A stretch of DNA of 64,000 nucleotides, taken from NCBI RefSeq assembly GCF_040546275.1, contig NZ_JBEPNO010000003.1, positions 1 to 64,000 of the forward strand. The letters are read 5' to 3'. The stretch's first letter is position 1, and every line of letters begins with the position of its first letter. Shown one piece after another: positions 8,703 through 18,108 of this stretch. A program made the translations under genes and the position numbers. The notes under the pieces were generated by a model. It did no database searches. It was not told the origin of the DNA and worked only from the letters and a program-made list of their open reading frames with translations. This stretch comes from Nakamurella sp040546275. GTDB lineage: Bacteria > Actinomycetota > Actinomycetes > Mycobacteriales > Nakamurellaceae.

Positions 8703-9243
8703 ACTATTAAGTCAGGGCAAATGAACGCGCGGATTCTGCTACTCAACGAGTTGCCACCTTCTGCCCAGAGCCACCACACATTCACGTCCCGCCTTTTACC
8801 GACCTGTTACCCATTTCGTCGTCCGCGGTTCGGCATGTTCGGGGGGCCTGTCCGCAACACTGTTCACGCAGGCACTGCATCCGATCATCGACAACGGCCC
8901 ACCTTCCCCCGTGCAGCCCGATCGAGACGTTCCCACCTACTCCCCGCCGCCGCTGCCGATGTGCGCCAACCTGTTTCACATCGTTGTTGCGGTGACGGCG
9001 GTCCGGTTCCTGGCCGTCGTCGCGGTGATCCTGCACCTGGACGACCTTCGGGCCGACCACCGTCCGGAATGGCTGTGGACACCGTAAGCCGGGACCTTTC
9101 TCGGTGGCCTCGGCCTTTCGGCGTACGACTGGCAACGCCGTACCTCACGGCTTTCGCTGTACGTCTGGCAACGCACTGCGTCACGGCAGAGTGGGAGGTC
9201 CGCCCAGCAGATGTGCTTGGACGAGAACATCTGACCTCGGGCG
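8703..9243. other. 541-bp intergenic region, no confident gene
   Basis: The marR promoter occupies the first bases. A 28-29-bp imperfect direct repeat beginning GTACGACTGGCAACG lies at 9123-9151 and 9159-9187. One plus-strand frame is open from about 8725 to 9087 without a usable start; its end (ATG 8959 to TAA 9087, 42 codons) encodes a membrane-helix-like LFHIVVAVTAVRFLAVVAVILHL followed by a charged tail. This could be a small membrane peptide or the decayed 3' end of a gene. No ribosome binding site supports it, so I do not call a gene. Confidence 0.35.
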
Positions 9244-12200
9244 TCAGGCCCGGCCGTTCTCCCCGAAGGTGACGACGTCGCCGCGGGCAGCAGCGACCGC
9301 CGTTTCCCGGTCCTTCCACCGCCCCGCCCGCCAGGCCACCGCCCGCCCGATGCCCTCCGGCGACCCGTCCGTCACCAGGGCACTGCGATCGACGCCGGTC
9401 CGCTCCGGGGCCGACCACCAGCGGACGACGACGGACGGGCCACGACCGGGGCGGACGGAGAGACCCGGCATCGTCAGGAGCGTTCCGGCGGGGAACACGT
9501 CTGCCAGCGCGACCCCGAGGGCCAGAGCCGAACGCTGAGCGGCGGCTTGCTCCGCCTCGGTCGGAAGTCCGGCGACCGCCGACCCGGAAGCCGGACGCTC
9601 TCCCCGACCGGCGACGGCAGCACCCGTGCCGACGGCGTCGATCTCGCCAGCGACGATCTCGACGGCGACCGCGACCGAGGCCAGGTCCAGGTCGAGGGCA
9701 CGCGCAACCCGCTCCGGATCATCACCGCCGGCGACCAGCCGATCGGCGCCGACGACCTGCGCGAACCAGGGCAGATCGAGCACGAGGGCGTCGTCGGCAT
9801 CGATGACGGAGCCGTCCAACACGCGCACTGAACCGGGGAGCGGGATGTGCTGGTCCCCACGAAGGACGTCGACGGCCACCGCGGTCAGGGCGGGCACCGA
9901 CCAGGCGTCGACCAACCGCTCCGGATCGGCGAGCCGCCGGACGAACTCCGCCGCGTCGGCCCGGACGGCGGCTGCGCTGCTGTCCAGCACACCGATGGCC
10001 AACGCCACCTCGACATCGAGCACAACCGGGAGCTCGTCGTAGAGACCGGCAAGCCCGACAGCCGCGGGTAGCTTCCAACGGTCTGGCGTCTCACCATCGA
10101 TCGAAGCGAAATGCGTGAGCCACCAACGGGTATAGGACGGCTCGGGGCCGGACTGGGCATCGAGGGTGTCTCGGGCCCGCCGGTCGCCGGACAGCATGTC
10201 GAGCAGTTGTGGCCACCGGCCGTCGTCCACCAGGTCGAGGTCGGCGACGGCGTCGAAGGGCTCCGGTGGCAGCGAATCCCCGACCACCTCCGACCACCAC
10301 CGCTCCAGATCCGGGAGGTCGGCCTCGGCGTCCTGCACCTGGACGATCTTGACGCCCGTGCGGACCCCGATGGCGGCCAGCGCCGACGGTGGGTAGCCGG
10401 TCCACTCAGGCCCGATCATCGGCAGGTCGGCGTCGGCGGCCAACACCGCGGCCAACGGAGCGCCGGGCAACAGGAGTTCTCCAGCCGGCCACGCCTCACC
10501 GCCGGCATCGGTGAGAACCACGTCAGCCAGCAGACTCTCGCTCAGCAGAGCATCTGCCACCGGCGTGTCACCGCACAGGTCGAGGGCAAGACGGGCCAGA
10601 TCGCGGAGCTCGTCGGGGTCCGGATCGGCGTCCTCCAGGTCTTGACGGAACTCGTGGAACAGCTGCGTGAGCGCGGGATCGGTGAGCAGGGCTGCGGCAT
10701 CAGCCGGGACGCCACCGAGCCGCCCGAGCAAGGGATGAACGGCGTCGGGATGCACGATGCGCAGTTCCGGGGCGAAGGTCACCGCCCGGTCGAGCAGAGC
10801 GTCTTCCAGTGCACCGGGTCCGGGCAGCAGCGATCCGGCAGGCCCGATCCGGCGCCCTCCGCCGGACAGCGGAATCGGCAGATTCGCCAGATCCTCGGCG
10901 TTCTGGTCCGACAGGGCCTCGTACACCTCGTGCCAGAACACTGGCGAGCCGTCCAGCCCGGCCAGCGAGGAAATCGCCTCGGCCAACGGCAGCGTCGACA
11001 CCCCCAGCAGTCGCATCGCCTCGAGCTGACCGGGTGACCGGGGGGGCAGGAGCAGACCCGGAATGGCGCGGCCCAGCAGCACCCCGGCCGCGTCCGACAC
11101 GCCGACGACGACGCAGGCCTGCGCCGGCACGACCGGAACGTCCAGCACCGTGACCATCACGGGCGCCCTGGCCAGTCGACGGACGATGCCCTGCCGCAGG
11201 GCGCCGTCGACCGGGCCCAACGGAAAACCCGCCGCCGGCACCAGTGCGAACCGGTCCGCCACCGCAACCGCGGTGAAGAGCTCCGAATACTCCGCCGCCG
11301 CCTGGTCCAACAGGTAGTCGGTCAGGGCGCCGGGCGCGAGGCGGCGACGGGTGTCGTCCACCGGGAACGTCCCGACCAGGCGGGCCGGCAGAGACAGCGG
11401 CTCGTCCGTCGGCGTCGGCGCGCCCAGGTACATCGGTTCGATCACCGGGTCCAGATCGAACCCCAGCACCGGAGCCGGCCTGTCCACGGCCAGGATCCAA
11501 GTCAGCTGCCATGCGTTGCGGTCACGTTCCTCGATCGGCCGATCACCCAGCAGCGCAACGGGAATCGTCCCGCTACGGGTGGCAGATCGGTACGCGGTGA
11601 CCGTCCCACCGTCCTCGATGACGGTGGTGCCGTCGTCCAGATCCTCCCGCGAGATGACGCGGGTCGCCCGGCCGGGCACGTCGATCTCGACCGTCATCAG
11701 CCCGGGCAACGCCCACAGCAGGTCGTCGCCGACCGCCAGCAACAGCTCGACCAACGGCTCGCGAAGCCCGGCCCGCAGCGGCAGGCGGACTTCGGTGTCG
11801 AAGCCCGGCGGCACCGGATCGCCTGACTCGGCGGGCCAGGGCAGGCGCAGCGCCGGCACCTGCCCGGTCCGGGCCGTCATCTCCCGGTCCAGACCCGTGA
11901 CACCGAGATCCACCACTGCAGAAGCGGTGTCGGTCCGGGAGAATCGCACGCCCCCGGTCCTGGAGACCACCTGCGGCTCATCGGTGACGGTCAGGACAGC
12001 GGTGAAGCCGACGCCGAAATGGCCGACGGTGGCGGCGTGACCGCGTTTGGCCGAAGCACGGAGCGAGGCGAGGCCGGCGACCCCGTCGGCGGTCAGCGGG
12101 ACGCCGACGTTGGCGACCCGGAGCTGCACCCCCCGGTCCACATCGGTCAGCGAGAATCGCACCCGACCCGGCGCGCCATTCTCACGGGCGGCGTCGACTC

Positions 12201-12384
12201 CGTTCGCTGCGAGTTCGATCAGCAACCGGTCGGCGTATCCGCCGATCGCCAGCGCCTCCTCGGCGTTGGCGTCCTCGCGGAATCTCGCCGGGGACGCAGC
12301 CCAGGCCGCCAACACCACCCGGCGCAGTGCCCCGGTGCCGAAGGGGTCGCCCGTCACCGGTACTGCCGCTTCGGCCGCCGGCAC
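9244..12384 (-). CDS. Large GHKL/sacsin-N-terminal-like ATPase
   Basis: A 1046-residue protein of the actinobacterial sacsin N-terminal ATP-binding-like family. The first ~170 residues show a GHKL (Hsp90-like) fold: LLIELAANGVDAA is the N-box, VANVGVPLTADGVAGLASLRAS the following loop, and GHFGVGFTAVL the glycine-rich ATP lid. The remaining ~870 residues are rich in Ala, Leu and Asp with no recognised catalytic motif. The function is unknown; the fold suggests an ATP-driven conformational protein or chaperone rather than a kinase. It lies 8 bp after DUF3027 on the same strand and is probably co-transcribed with it. Confidence 0.82.
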   Translation of the reverse strand: MPAAEAAVPVTGDPFGTGALRRVVLAAWAASPARFREDANAEEALAIGGYADRLLIELAANGVDAARENGAPGRVRFSLTDVDRGVQLRVANVGVPLTADGVAGLASLRASAKRGHAATVGHFGVGFTAVLTVTDEPQVVSRTGGVRFSRTDTASAVVDLGVTGLDREMTARTGQVPALRLPWPAESGDPVPPGFDTEVRLPLRAGLREPLVELLLAVGDDLLWALPGLMTVEIDVPGRATRVISREDLDDGTTVIEDGGTVTAYRSATRSGTIPVALLGDRPIEERDRNAWQLTWILAVDRPAPVLGFDLDPVIEPMYLGAPTPTDEPLSLPARLVGTFPVDDTRRRLAPGALTDYLLDQAAAEYSELFTAVAVADRFALVPAAGFPLGPVDGALRQGIVRRLARAPVMVTVLDVPVVPAQACVVVGVSDAAGVLLGRAIPGLLLPPRSPGQLEAMRLLGVSTLPLAEAISSLAGLDGSPVFWHEVYEALSDQNAEDLANLPIPLSGGGRRIGPAGSLLPGPGALEDALLDRAVTFAPELRIVHPDAVHPLLGRLGGVPADAAALLTDPALTQLFHEFRQDLEDADPDPDELRDLARLALDLCGDTPVADALLSESLLADVVLTDAGGEAWPAGELLLPGAPLAAVLAADADLPMIGPEWTGYPPSALAAIGVRTGVKIVQVQDAEADLPDLERWWSEVVGDSLPPEPFDAVADLDLVDDGRWPQLLDMLSGDRRARDTLDAQSGPEPSYTRWWLTHFASIDGETPDRWKLPAAVGLAGLYDELPVVLDVEVALAIGVLDSSAAAVRADAAEFVRRLADPERLVDAWSVPALTAVAVDVLRGDQHIPLPGSVRVLDGSVIDADDALVLDLPWFAQVVGADRLVAGGDDPERVARALDLDLASVAVAVEIVAGEIDAVGTGAAVAGRGERPASGSAVAGLPTEAEQAAAQRSALALGVALADVFPAGTLLTMPGLSVRPGRGPSVVVRWWSAPERTGVDRSALVTDGSPEGIGRAVAWRAGRWKDRETAVAAARGDVVTFGENGRA

Positions 12385-12392
12385 CGGGACGA

Positions 12393-13439
12393 TCAGTCCT
12401 GCGCGTCGATCGAGGACGGATCCGTGCTGTCGTCCGGCTCATCGAGAATCACGCCGTCATCCAGAACCCCGCCCTCATCCAGAACCACTGCGTCATCCAG
12501 AACCACTGCGTCATCCAGAACCACTGCGTCACCACGGGTCTCGCCAACCCCGATCGGGCGCCGGTGGACCTCGAGGGCGAGCTCGTCGATGACCTTGTCG
12601 GTGGCCGCCGACCGGGCCGGCATGTCAACGACCGTCTCCGAATGCGCGCCGCAGCCGTAACCGGCATCGACGACCCGGCCGTCCGCCGGAGCGAACTCGT
12701 TGCCGCAGGCACCCGCCAGGCCACCGAGCGAACCCGCCAGCGGCAGGTAGAACGCGCAGGTCACGCAATGACCGGGCGCAGCAAGTGCCATGTCGTCGGA
12801 CGGTCCGAACGAGCCTTCGTGCAGGCGCTCGGCGAACTCGATGCGGCCGTCACGACTGAGGACCCTGACCCGACCGATCCCCAGCTCGCGGGCCACGGCC
12901 TCGACGGCCGGATCGTCGGATTGGAGGTACGCGGGAACCACCCGGGGGTCGTCGGCCGGCAGCGGCAGCAGGTCACCGATACCGAGATCGCCCGGCCGGA
13001 CCCGCTCGTCCCACGGGATCCAGGCCGGAGCCAGCAGCGCGCCCTGACCGGGGATCAACACCACTTCGCTGACGGTCGGCCCCTGCTCGTCGAGGACGGC
13101 CAACGTCACCGACCACTGCCAGCCCTGGTAGCCCGGTTGCCGGGCATCGAAGGTCGCGGTCACGGCGACGTCGTCCTCCGCGACGGACATCAGGAGGTCG
13201 CCGACGTGGTCGGCGCTGCCCGCTTCCCCGACGGCGGCGGCCCTGGCCAGATCGAGGGCCACCTGGTCGAGCACGACGATCAGGACGGGGGGAACGTCGT
13301 CGGAGACGGCTGGATCGACGCTGACCTGCACAGTCGATCCGGCGTCGGTCACGGTGGGAGACGACGTCAGATCCGAAGCGGCGTCGTCGATGGTCGCGCT
13401 CGGGGCTGGGTTGGAACTCACAGGCCCATCTTGCCGCAT
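12393..13439 (-). CDS. DUF3027 domain protein
   Basis: A 348-residue actinobacterial protein of unknown function. The central part contains a cysteine cluster (HCVTCAFYLPLAGSLGGLAGACGNEFAPADG and later GYGCGAHSE) that could bind zinc. Another conserved block is DLGIGDLLPLPADDPR. The C-terminus has a near-perfect six-residue repeat (AVVLDD) encoded by an 18-bp tandem repeat and is acidic. The neighbouring divergent MFS gene is also next to the DUF3027 gene in mycobacteria, suggesting a conserved link. The start is either ATG 13439 or GTG 13421 (VSSNPAPS); neither has a strong ribosome binding site. Confidence 0.8.
   Translation of the reverse strand: MRQDGPVSSNPAPSATIDDAASDLTSSPTVTDAGSTVQVSVDPAVSDDVPPVLIVVLDQVALDLARAAAVGEAGSADHVGDLLMSVAEDDVAVTATFDARQPGYQGWQWSVTLAVLDEQGPTVSEVVLIPGQGALLAPAWIPWDERVRPGDLGIGDLLPLPADDPRVVPAYLQSDDPAVEAVARELGIGRVRVLSRDGRIEFAERLHEGSFGPSDDMALAAPGHCVTCAFYLPLAGSLGGLAGACGNEFAPADGRVVDAGYGCGAHSETVVDMPARSAATDKVIDELALEVHRRPIGVGETRGDAVVLDDAVVLDDAVVLDEGGVLDDGVILDEPDDSTDPSSIDAQD
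12438..12527. repeat. 18-bp tandem repeat in the DUF3027 3' end
   Basis: Five units of 18 bp run from 12438 to 12527. The last three are nearly or fully identical (GTCATCCAGAACCACTGC type) and the first two are diverged. On the minus strand they encode repeated AVVLDD/GVILDE hexapeptides. The period is a multiple of three, so copy-number changes keep the frame. Confidence 0.9.
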
Positions 13440-13514
13440 GCCATCGCCGACAACTCACGCGCCGTGTTGGCCAAGGCTGTACGCCGTGGACTCGCGGTGG
13501 GGCAGGATGAGGGG

Positions 13515-16346
13515 GTGAGCGAGTCCGGTCCCGATTCCGGCACCTCCGGGACTGACCGGCGGTCCGATCCCGAGTCCGGCACGCCGGTGCCCGGATACGG
13601 CCCGCCCGTGCCCGGATACGGCCCGCCCGTGCCCGGATACGGCCCGCCCATGCCCGGATACGGCCCGCCGTCGACCGGCAATGGTCGCCGGCGGCCGCCC
13701 GACGGGGACTCCGCCCGGTACGACGAGTACGGCGATCCCGAGGAACAGACGACCACCGCTCTGCCCCGCCCCCCCGACCGGTCCGGGCGGCCCGTCGATT
13801 CCGCCTGGCAGCCGACCACGGCGCTGCCCCGGCCGCCGACGCCGCCGCGGCCGCAGTACGGGCCTCCCCGCAATCCCACTCCCCCAGCCGGGCACAGATC
13901 GGTCCCGTCGACCGGAAACCCGCCTCCGGTCGGACCCAGTTGGGCTGCCCAGGAGCCGTACCGTCCGCACCGGGACGAGTACCGCCAGGAAGACGAACGC
14001 CCGCGGGACGCACGCCAACCGGAATCACGGCGAGACCTGCAACCGCAGGACCCGCGCCGTTCGCCCGACCGGCCGTACCTGCCCCACGACCCGGCTCGAG
14101 CACCGAACGACCGTGATTCCGATCGGGGCACGGGACGTGCGCCCGAGGGTGACCGTCGCCCCGACTTCGGCATCGATCGCCGGCCGACCCCCTACGGACC
14201 GCCTCCCTCCCGCCAGCCCACCGCAGATTCCTACCCCGCGGAGCGCTACCCCTCAGATCACCGCCTCCCAGATTCCTACCAGGCCGATCCCTACCGCGGC
14301 GGTCGATCACGCCCGGACCAGTACCGCCCGGGCGGGTACCGGGATGACGGATACCGCCAGGACGAATACCGGGGGGATGGATACCGCCAGGACGGGTCCC
14401 GGGAGGACGGATACCGCCAGGACGGATACCGCCAGGACGGATACCGGGATGACGGATACCGACCGGACCAGCAGCGGCCGGAGTCTGGACGTCCAGACCC
14501 TCGCCGCGCGGACGCGTACTCCGCCGGCCCGTACCCGGCCGATCCGCATGAAGCAGATCAACACAGCAGAGATGAATACGGCGCAGACCAATACGGCGCA
14601 GACCACTACCCGGGCGATCCCTACCCGGGCGCGGCACCCGGCGGCTACCCCGGCGACCCGTACCGGCGCGACGCGTACGACCAACCGCGACCCGCGGAGG
14701 CCCGCCGGCAGCCGCCCCCCAGGGGCAGCCATCTGCCGCCGTACCAGGAGCCGATGACCGACGCGGACCTGCCGGACGCGTCATCGGCGAAGCCCGGAAT
14801 GCGCAGTCCCCGCAAGCTCACCGTCACCAGGGTCGCCGCGTTGCGCAGTCGCGAGTTGACCCACCGCGGCGTGCAGATGTTCCACCGGGCCACCACGGCG
14901 GACGGCGCGGACAAGTCGGGCCTGACCGCGCTGACCTACGCCGTCATGGCGAACTACGCGGTGGACGCCGTGCTGGCCGTCTCGCTCGCCGGCACCCTCT
15001 TCTTCGCCGCGGCCACCGCCGAATCGACGGGCCGGGTGCTGCTCTACCTGGTCATCACGGTCGCGCCGTTCGCCTTCATCGCGCCGTTCATCGGACCGAT
15101 GCTCGACCGTCTGCAGCACGGTCGACGGCTGGCGCTGGCGCTGTCGAGTTTCGGGCGGGCACTGCTCGCCATCCTGATGGCCTTCAACTTCAGCAACTTC
15201 AACCCGTGGGTGATCTACCCCTGTGCGCTCGGAAACCTGGTGCTGTCCAAGGCTTTCGGTGTGTTGAAGGCAGCCCTGACGCCGCGGGTGCTGCCGGAGC
15301 AGATCACCCTGGTCAAGACGAACTCACGGCTGACCACCTTCGGGATGATCGCCGGTGCTGTCGCCGGAGCCATCGCGGCCGGGCTGTCCAAGATCGCCGG
15401 TTCCCCCGGCGCCCTGTTCTTCATGGCCGCCTGCGCGGTCGCCGGCGGCATCCTGTGTCTGCGCATCCCGTCCTGGGTGGAGTCCACCGAGGGCGAGGTA
15501 CCGGTCAAGCAGGCCGACTCCGGCACCAAGAAAGGCTTCCCGCAGATCGTGGTGGCCACCCTGTGGGCCAACAGCATGATCCGGGTCGAGACCGGCTTTT
15601 TGGCGTTGTTCATCGCTTTCGTCGTGAAGAGCCAGTACCCGCAGCCGGCGCACAGTGCGTTCACCCAGCTGCTGCTGCTCGGCGTCATCGGCGCGGCCGC
15701 CGGCATCGGAGGGTTCATCGGCAACACGATGGGCGCGCGGCTGACCCTCTCGGCGCCGGAGACGATGTCGCTCATCGCGCTGGTGAGCGTGCTGGTCTCC
15801 ACCATCATCGCGATCCTGATCCCGGGGCTGGCCACTGCCGCAATCGTCGGTTTCGTGGGTTCGACGGCGTCGTCGTTGGCCAAGGTCAGCCTCGATTCGG
15901 TGATCCAAGGGCACCTGCCAGAGGAGAGTCGCGCCTCGGGGTTCGGCGTCAGCGAATCCGTCCTCCAGCTGGGCTGGGTCTTCGGTGGTGTGGTCGGGCT
16001 GCTCCTGGGCGGCGTCTGGACCTTCGGCCACGCCAATGTCTACGCGATCGGCTTCGGGACCATCACGGTGTTGCTGCTGGTCGGGTTGGTGCAGTGCTGG
16101 CTCGTCCGGTCCGGTCGAACGATGTTGCCGAAGCTGCCCGCCCGCGGCAGTCGGAAGAAGACCGGCCACCAGACCGACCGCCTGGCCCGTCCCGGTTCGC
16201 CCACCACCGCAGTACTCCCAGAGGTCGGCGGGTTCTCCGGTCAGACACGCACCGCCGCCTACGGTTCGGGCCACCCGGCCGAGGGTGGCACCACAGCGGC
16301 CGGGGCAAAGCCCGGTCGGCGAATCCGGAAGGCCGGCAAGGATTGA
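13515..16346 (+). CDS. MFS transporter with ~450-residue disordered repetitive N-terminus
   Basis: A 943-residue protein. Residues 1-440 are proline-, arginine-, aspartate- and tyrosine-rich and repetitive: four VPGYGPP repeats near the start, then a long DGYRQDGYRDD-type tract (about 274-320). From about 450 there is an MFS-like integral membrane domain with about 12 helices, starting near TVTRVAALRSRELTHRGVQMFHRA and including LVKTNSRLTTFGMIAG. A basic cytoplasmic tail ends the protein. It resembles mycobacterial Rv0876c, but the long N-terminus is notable. GTG 13515 was chosen because it follows GGATGAGG and clears the divergent DUF3027 gene. It overlaps the following lipoprotein gene (TTGA). 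Substrate unknown. Confidence 0.82.
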   Translation: MSESGPDSGTSGTDRRSDPESGTPVPGYGPPVPGYGPPVPGYGPPMPGYGPPSTGNGRRRPPDGDSARYDEYGDPEEQTTTALPRPPDRSGRPVDSAWQPTTALPRPPTPPRPQYGPPRNPTPPAGHRSVPSTGNPPPVGPSWAAQEPYRPHRDEYRQEDERPRDARQPESRRDLQPQDPRRSPDRPYLPHDPARAPNDRDSDRGTGRAPEGDRRPDFGIDRRPTPYGPPPSRQPTADSYPAERYPSDHRLPDSYQADPYRGGRSRPDQYRPGGYRDDGYRQDEYRGDGYRQDGSREDGYRQDGYRQDGYRDDGYRPDQQRPESGRPDPRRADAYSAGPYPADPHEADQHSRDEYGADQYGADHYPGDPYPGAAPGGYPGDPYRRDAYDQPRPAEARRQPPPRGSHLPPYQEPMTDADLPDASSAKPGMRSPRKLTVTRVAALRSRELTHRGVQMFHRATTADGADKSGLTALTYAVMANYAVDAVLAVSLAGTLFFAAATAESTGRVLLYLVITVAPFAFIAPFIGPMLDRLQHGRRLALALSSFGRALLAILMAFNFSNFNPWVIYPCALGNLVLSKAFGVLKAALTPRVLPEQITLVKTNSRLTTFGMIAGAVAGAIAAGLSKIAGSPGALFFMAACAVAGGILCLRIPSWVESTEGEVPVKQADSGTKKGFPQIVVATLWANSMIRVETGFLALFIAFVVKSQYPQPAHSAFTQLLLLGVIGAAAGIGGFIGNTMGARLTLSAPETMSLIALVSVLVSTIIAILIPGLATAAIVGFVGSTASSLAKVSLDSVIQGHLPEESRASGFGVSESVLQLGWVFGGVVGLLLGGVWTFGHANVYAIGFGTITVLLLVGLVQCWLVRSGRTMLPKLPARGSRKKTGHQTDRLARPGSPTTAVLPEVGGFSGQTRTAAYGSGHPAEGGTTAAGAKPGRRIRKAGKD
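14335..14470. repeat. In-frame repeats encoding DGYRQ/DGYRD units
   Basis: Fifteen-bp units of the type GGATACCGCCAGGAC and GGATACCGGGATGAC are repeated about nine times within the MFS gene. They encode alternating (D/E)(G/E)YR(Q/D/G) pentapeptides. The period keeps the frame, so length variation between strains is likely. Confidence 0.85.
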
Positions 16347-16882
16347 GCACCCGAAGACTTCGACTCGCACGGGTGGCCGGAACGCTGATCGTGGCCGCCC
16401 TGCTGCTCACCGGGTGCACGGTGCCGAAACCGGTCGTCACGTTCTACGGGAACCGGACCGCGATCGAGGTCTCGCCCGAACTGTTCTGCGACGTGAACAC
16501 CACCACCCTGACGGTCGACTGCCCGGCGCCGACGGATCTTTCCAACGACGGCCATCTCGAAATGGCACCCGAGCAGTATCTGCAGATCAACGTCCCGACC
16601 GAGATCGGAGACACTCCTTGGGTTGTCGTCTTCGAGTACAAGGACGCCGCGGGCAAGGCCCAGAACGGCCGGACCGAGGTTTTCACCGACGGTCAACTGG
16701 CGTACACCCTGCCGGCCCTGGGCAAAGGCACCCAGCTGACCAGGGTCGAGGTGCAGTCGGGCCTGGTGCCCACGCTGGACACCAGCGGCAGTACGTCGAT
16801 CACCGCCTCGCGGACGTGGGTGCTTGTCATCACGCCGGCGCCTGCCTCCTCGGCCGTCGTCACCTCCCCTCCGGCACCCTGA
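16343..16882 (+). CDS. DUF2771 family lipoprotein
   Basis: A 179-residue secreted lipoprotein. The signal peptide LSTRRLRLARVAGTLIVAALL ends in a lipobox LLTGC, giving a lipid-modified cysteine at about residue 26. The mature part (VTFYGNRTAIEVSPELFCDV...) fits the actinobacterial DUF2771 family; function unknown. It starts with TTG at 16343, overlapping the TGA of the MFS gene, so the two are translationally coupled, as also seen for Rv0876c/Rv0875c in mycobacteria. A strong hairpin at 16930-16959 ends the unit. Confidence 0.8.
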   Translation: MSTRRLRLARVAGTLIVAALLLTGCTVPKPVVTFYGNRTAIEVSPELFCDVNTTTLTVDCPAPTDLSNDGHLEMAPEQYLQINVPTEIGDTPWVVVFEYKDAAGKAQNGRTEVFTDGQLAYTLPALGKGTQLTRVEVQSGLVPTLDTSGSTSITASRTWVLVITPAPASSAVVTSPPAP

Positions 16883-16929
16883 CCTCGCTTCCCGCGGATC
16901 GGAAGTTGCCCGCGACCAAGCCAGCAAAG

Positions 16930-16959
16930 AGGCCGCGTTCCCGAAAGGGAACGCGGCCT
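16930..16959. terminator. Bidirectional terminator, 13-bp stem with GAAA loop
   Basis: AGGCCGCGTTCCC at 16930-16942 and its exact complement at 16947-16959 flank a GAAA tetraloop. It lies between the convergent DUF2771 and cold-shock genes and can serve both. Confidence 0.85.
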
Positions 16960-17004
16960 CCTGTATCCGCACTGCGAGCCAACTGGCACGTCAGGACGTT
17001 TGAA

Positions 17005-17391
17005 TCAGGACTCCAACTCCGAGGCGACGGCGCGGAGGACGGTCGCCATCCGGCCACCCATCGCCCGCTCCGGGTAGCGACCCCGCCGAAGATCGGGCAG
17101 AGCCTTGGATTCGAGCATCTTGATCATGTCGTCGACGAGACCGTGCAATTCCTCGGCCGGTCGCCTGGTCGCCGCCACCACCGAGGGTGGCGTGTCGAGC
17201 AGGATGACCTGGAGTGCCTGCGGGCCGCGACGACCGTCGGCAACACCGAACTCCACCTTCTGCCCCGGCTTCAGGGTCGCGACACCCGTCGGCAACGCCG
17301 AGGATCGGACGTGCACATCCTCGCCGCCCTCCTGGGCGATGAAACCGAAACCCTTGTCCGCGTCGTACCACTTCACTTTGCCGGCCGGCAC
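17005..17391 (-). CDS. cspB: Cold-shock-domain protein CspB type with C-terminal extension
   Basis: A 128-residue RNA/DNA-binding cold-shock protein. The N-terminal OB fold has GKVKWYD, the RNP1 motif KGFGFI and the RNP2-like motif DVHVR, followed by GQKVEFGVADGRRGPQAL. The C-terminal half (EELHGLVDDMIKMLESKALPDLRRGRYPER) is the extension typical of mycobacterial CspB (Rv0871), not of short CspA proteins. I placed the start at GTG 17391 (VPAGKVKWYD), because it matches the family N-terminus and has AAGGA about 12 nt upstream. ATG 17403 and GTG 17412 are alternatives. Confidence 0.9.
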   Translation of the reverse strand: MPAGKVKWYDADKGFGFIAQEGGEDVHVRSSALPTGVATLKPGQKVEFGVADGRRGPQALQVILLDTPPSVVAATRRPAEELHGLVDDMIKMLESKALPDLRRGRYPERAMGGRMATVLRAVASELES

Positions 17392-17551
17392 CAAACTCAC
17401 CATCCTTGTCACTCACACGCTCATGACGGCCGACTCGGCCGTCGACCAGCACCGCTGTGCTGGCACAACCATCCACAGTACTGGTGATGCAGAGCACTTC
17501 CTTCCCGCTCGAACCCAGGGGTCCGTGTGGTGGGCGACTATTCTCGGGAAT

Positions 17552-17902
17552 GTGTCCAGCCCTGGTCGTCCCTCCGCCGTCCCAGCCTCCGGCAACACCG
17601 ACGGCGCCCCGCCCGTGCGCGAGGAGCCACCGGTCAGGATGCGGACCGCAGCGCGGTCGAAGGCCAGCCGCAAGGCCGCTCCGCTGGCGAAGATCGGCAT
17701 GATCGTGTTCGCGATCGGGCTGGTCGCCATCTTCGCGGACATGATCCTGTTCGCATCCGGCTCCCGGGATCTGCCGCTCTGGATCAACCTCACCGCGATG
17801 CTCGCACCGGTCGGGCTGGGCCTCGGGCTCATCGCCGTCGTCCGCGAGAACCGCTCGTCCTCGCCAGCCATGGCAGCACGCAAGGCGGCTGCCGAGAAGT
17901 AG
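17552..17902 (+). CDS. Small two-helix membrane protein
   Basis: A 116-residue protein with a basic N-terminal region (RMRTAARSKASRKAAPLAK), two membrane helices (IGMIVFAIGLVAIFADMILFA and LTAMLAPVGLGLGLIAVV) and a short charged tail. It is divergent from cspB, as the mycobacterial membrane protein Rv0870c is a neighbour of cspB. GTG 17552 (VSSPGRPS) with GGGAA just upstream is the likely start; GTG 17525 is an alternative. No function can be assigned. Confidence 0.7.
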   Translation: MSSPGRPSAVPASGNTDGAPPVREEPPVRMRTAARSKASRKAAPLAKIGMIVFAIGLVAIFADMILFASGSRDLPLWINLTAMLAPVGLGLGLIAVVRENRSSSPAMAARKAAAEK

Positions 17903-18108
17903 CCCGCCATACCTGCTCGCTCCCCGCGCCGGCAGTTCGGGCGGCTGGTCGAGGATCAGTGCTGGCACTGCTGCGCGGCCGATCGGAATCGGACATCCTG
18001 GCGTAGCGTCTCTTGGCAAGTTCGGATGCCGACGACGCACACGACCGTTGCCATGGTGGGGCCATCCACATCGATGACCCTGCCGGCAGCAGAAGGGGCC
18101 GGTGGCTG

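Noticed and set aside
12327..13514. N-terminal extension of the MFS gene upstream of 13515
   Set aside because: The extra 396 codons are antisense to DUF3027 and the ATPase gene; GTG 13515 with a ribosome binding site is the natural start.
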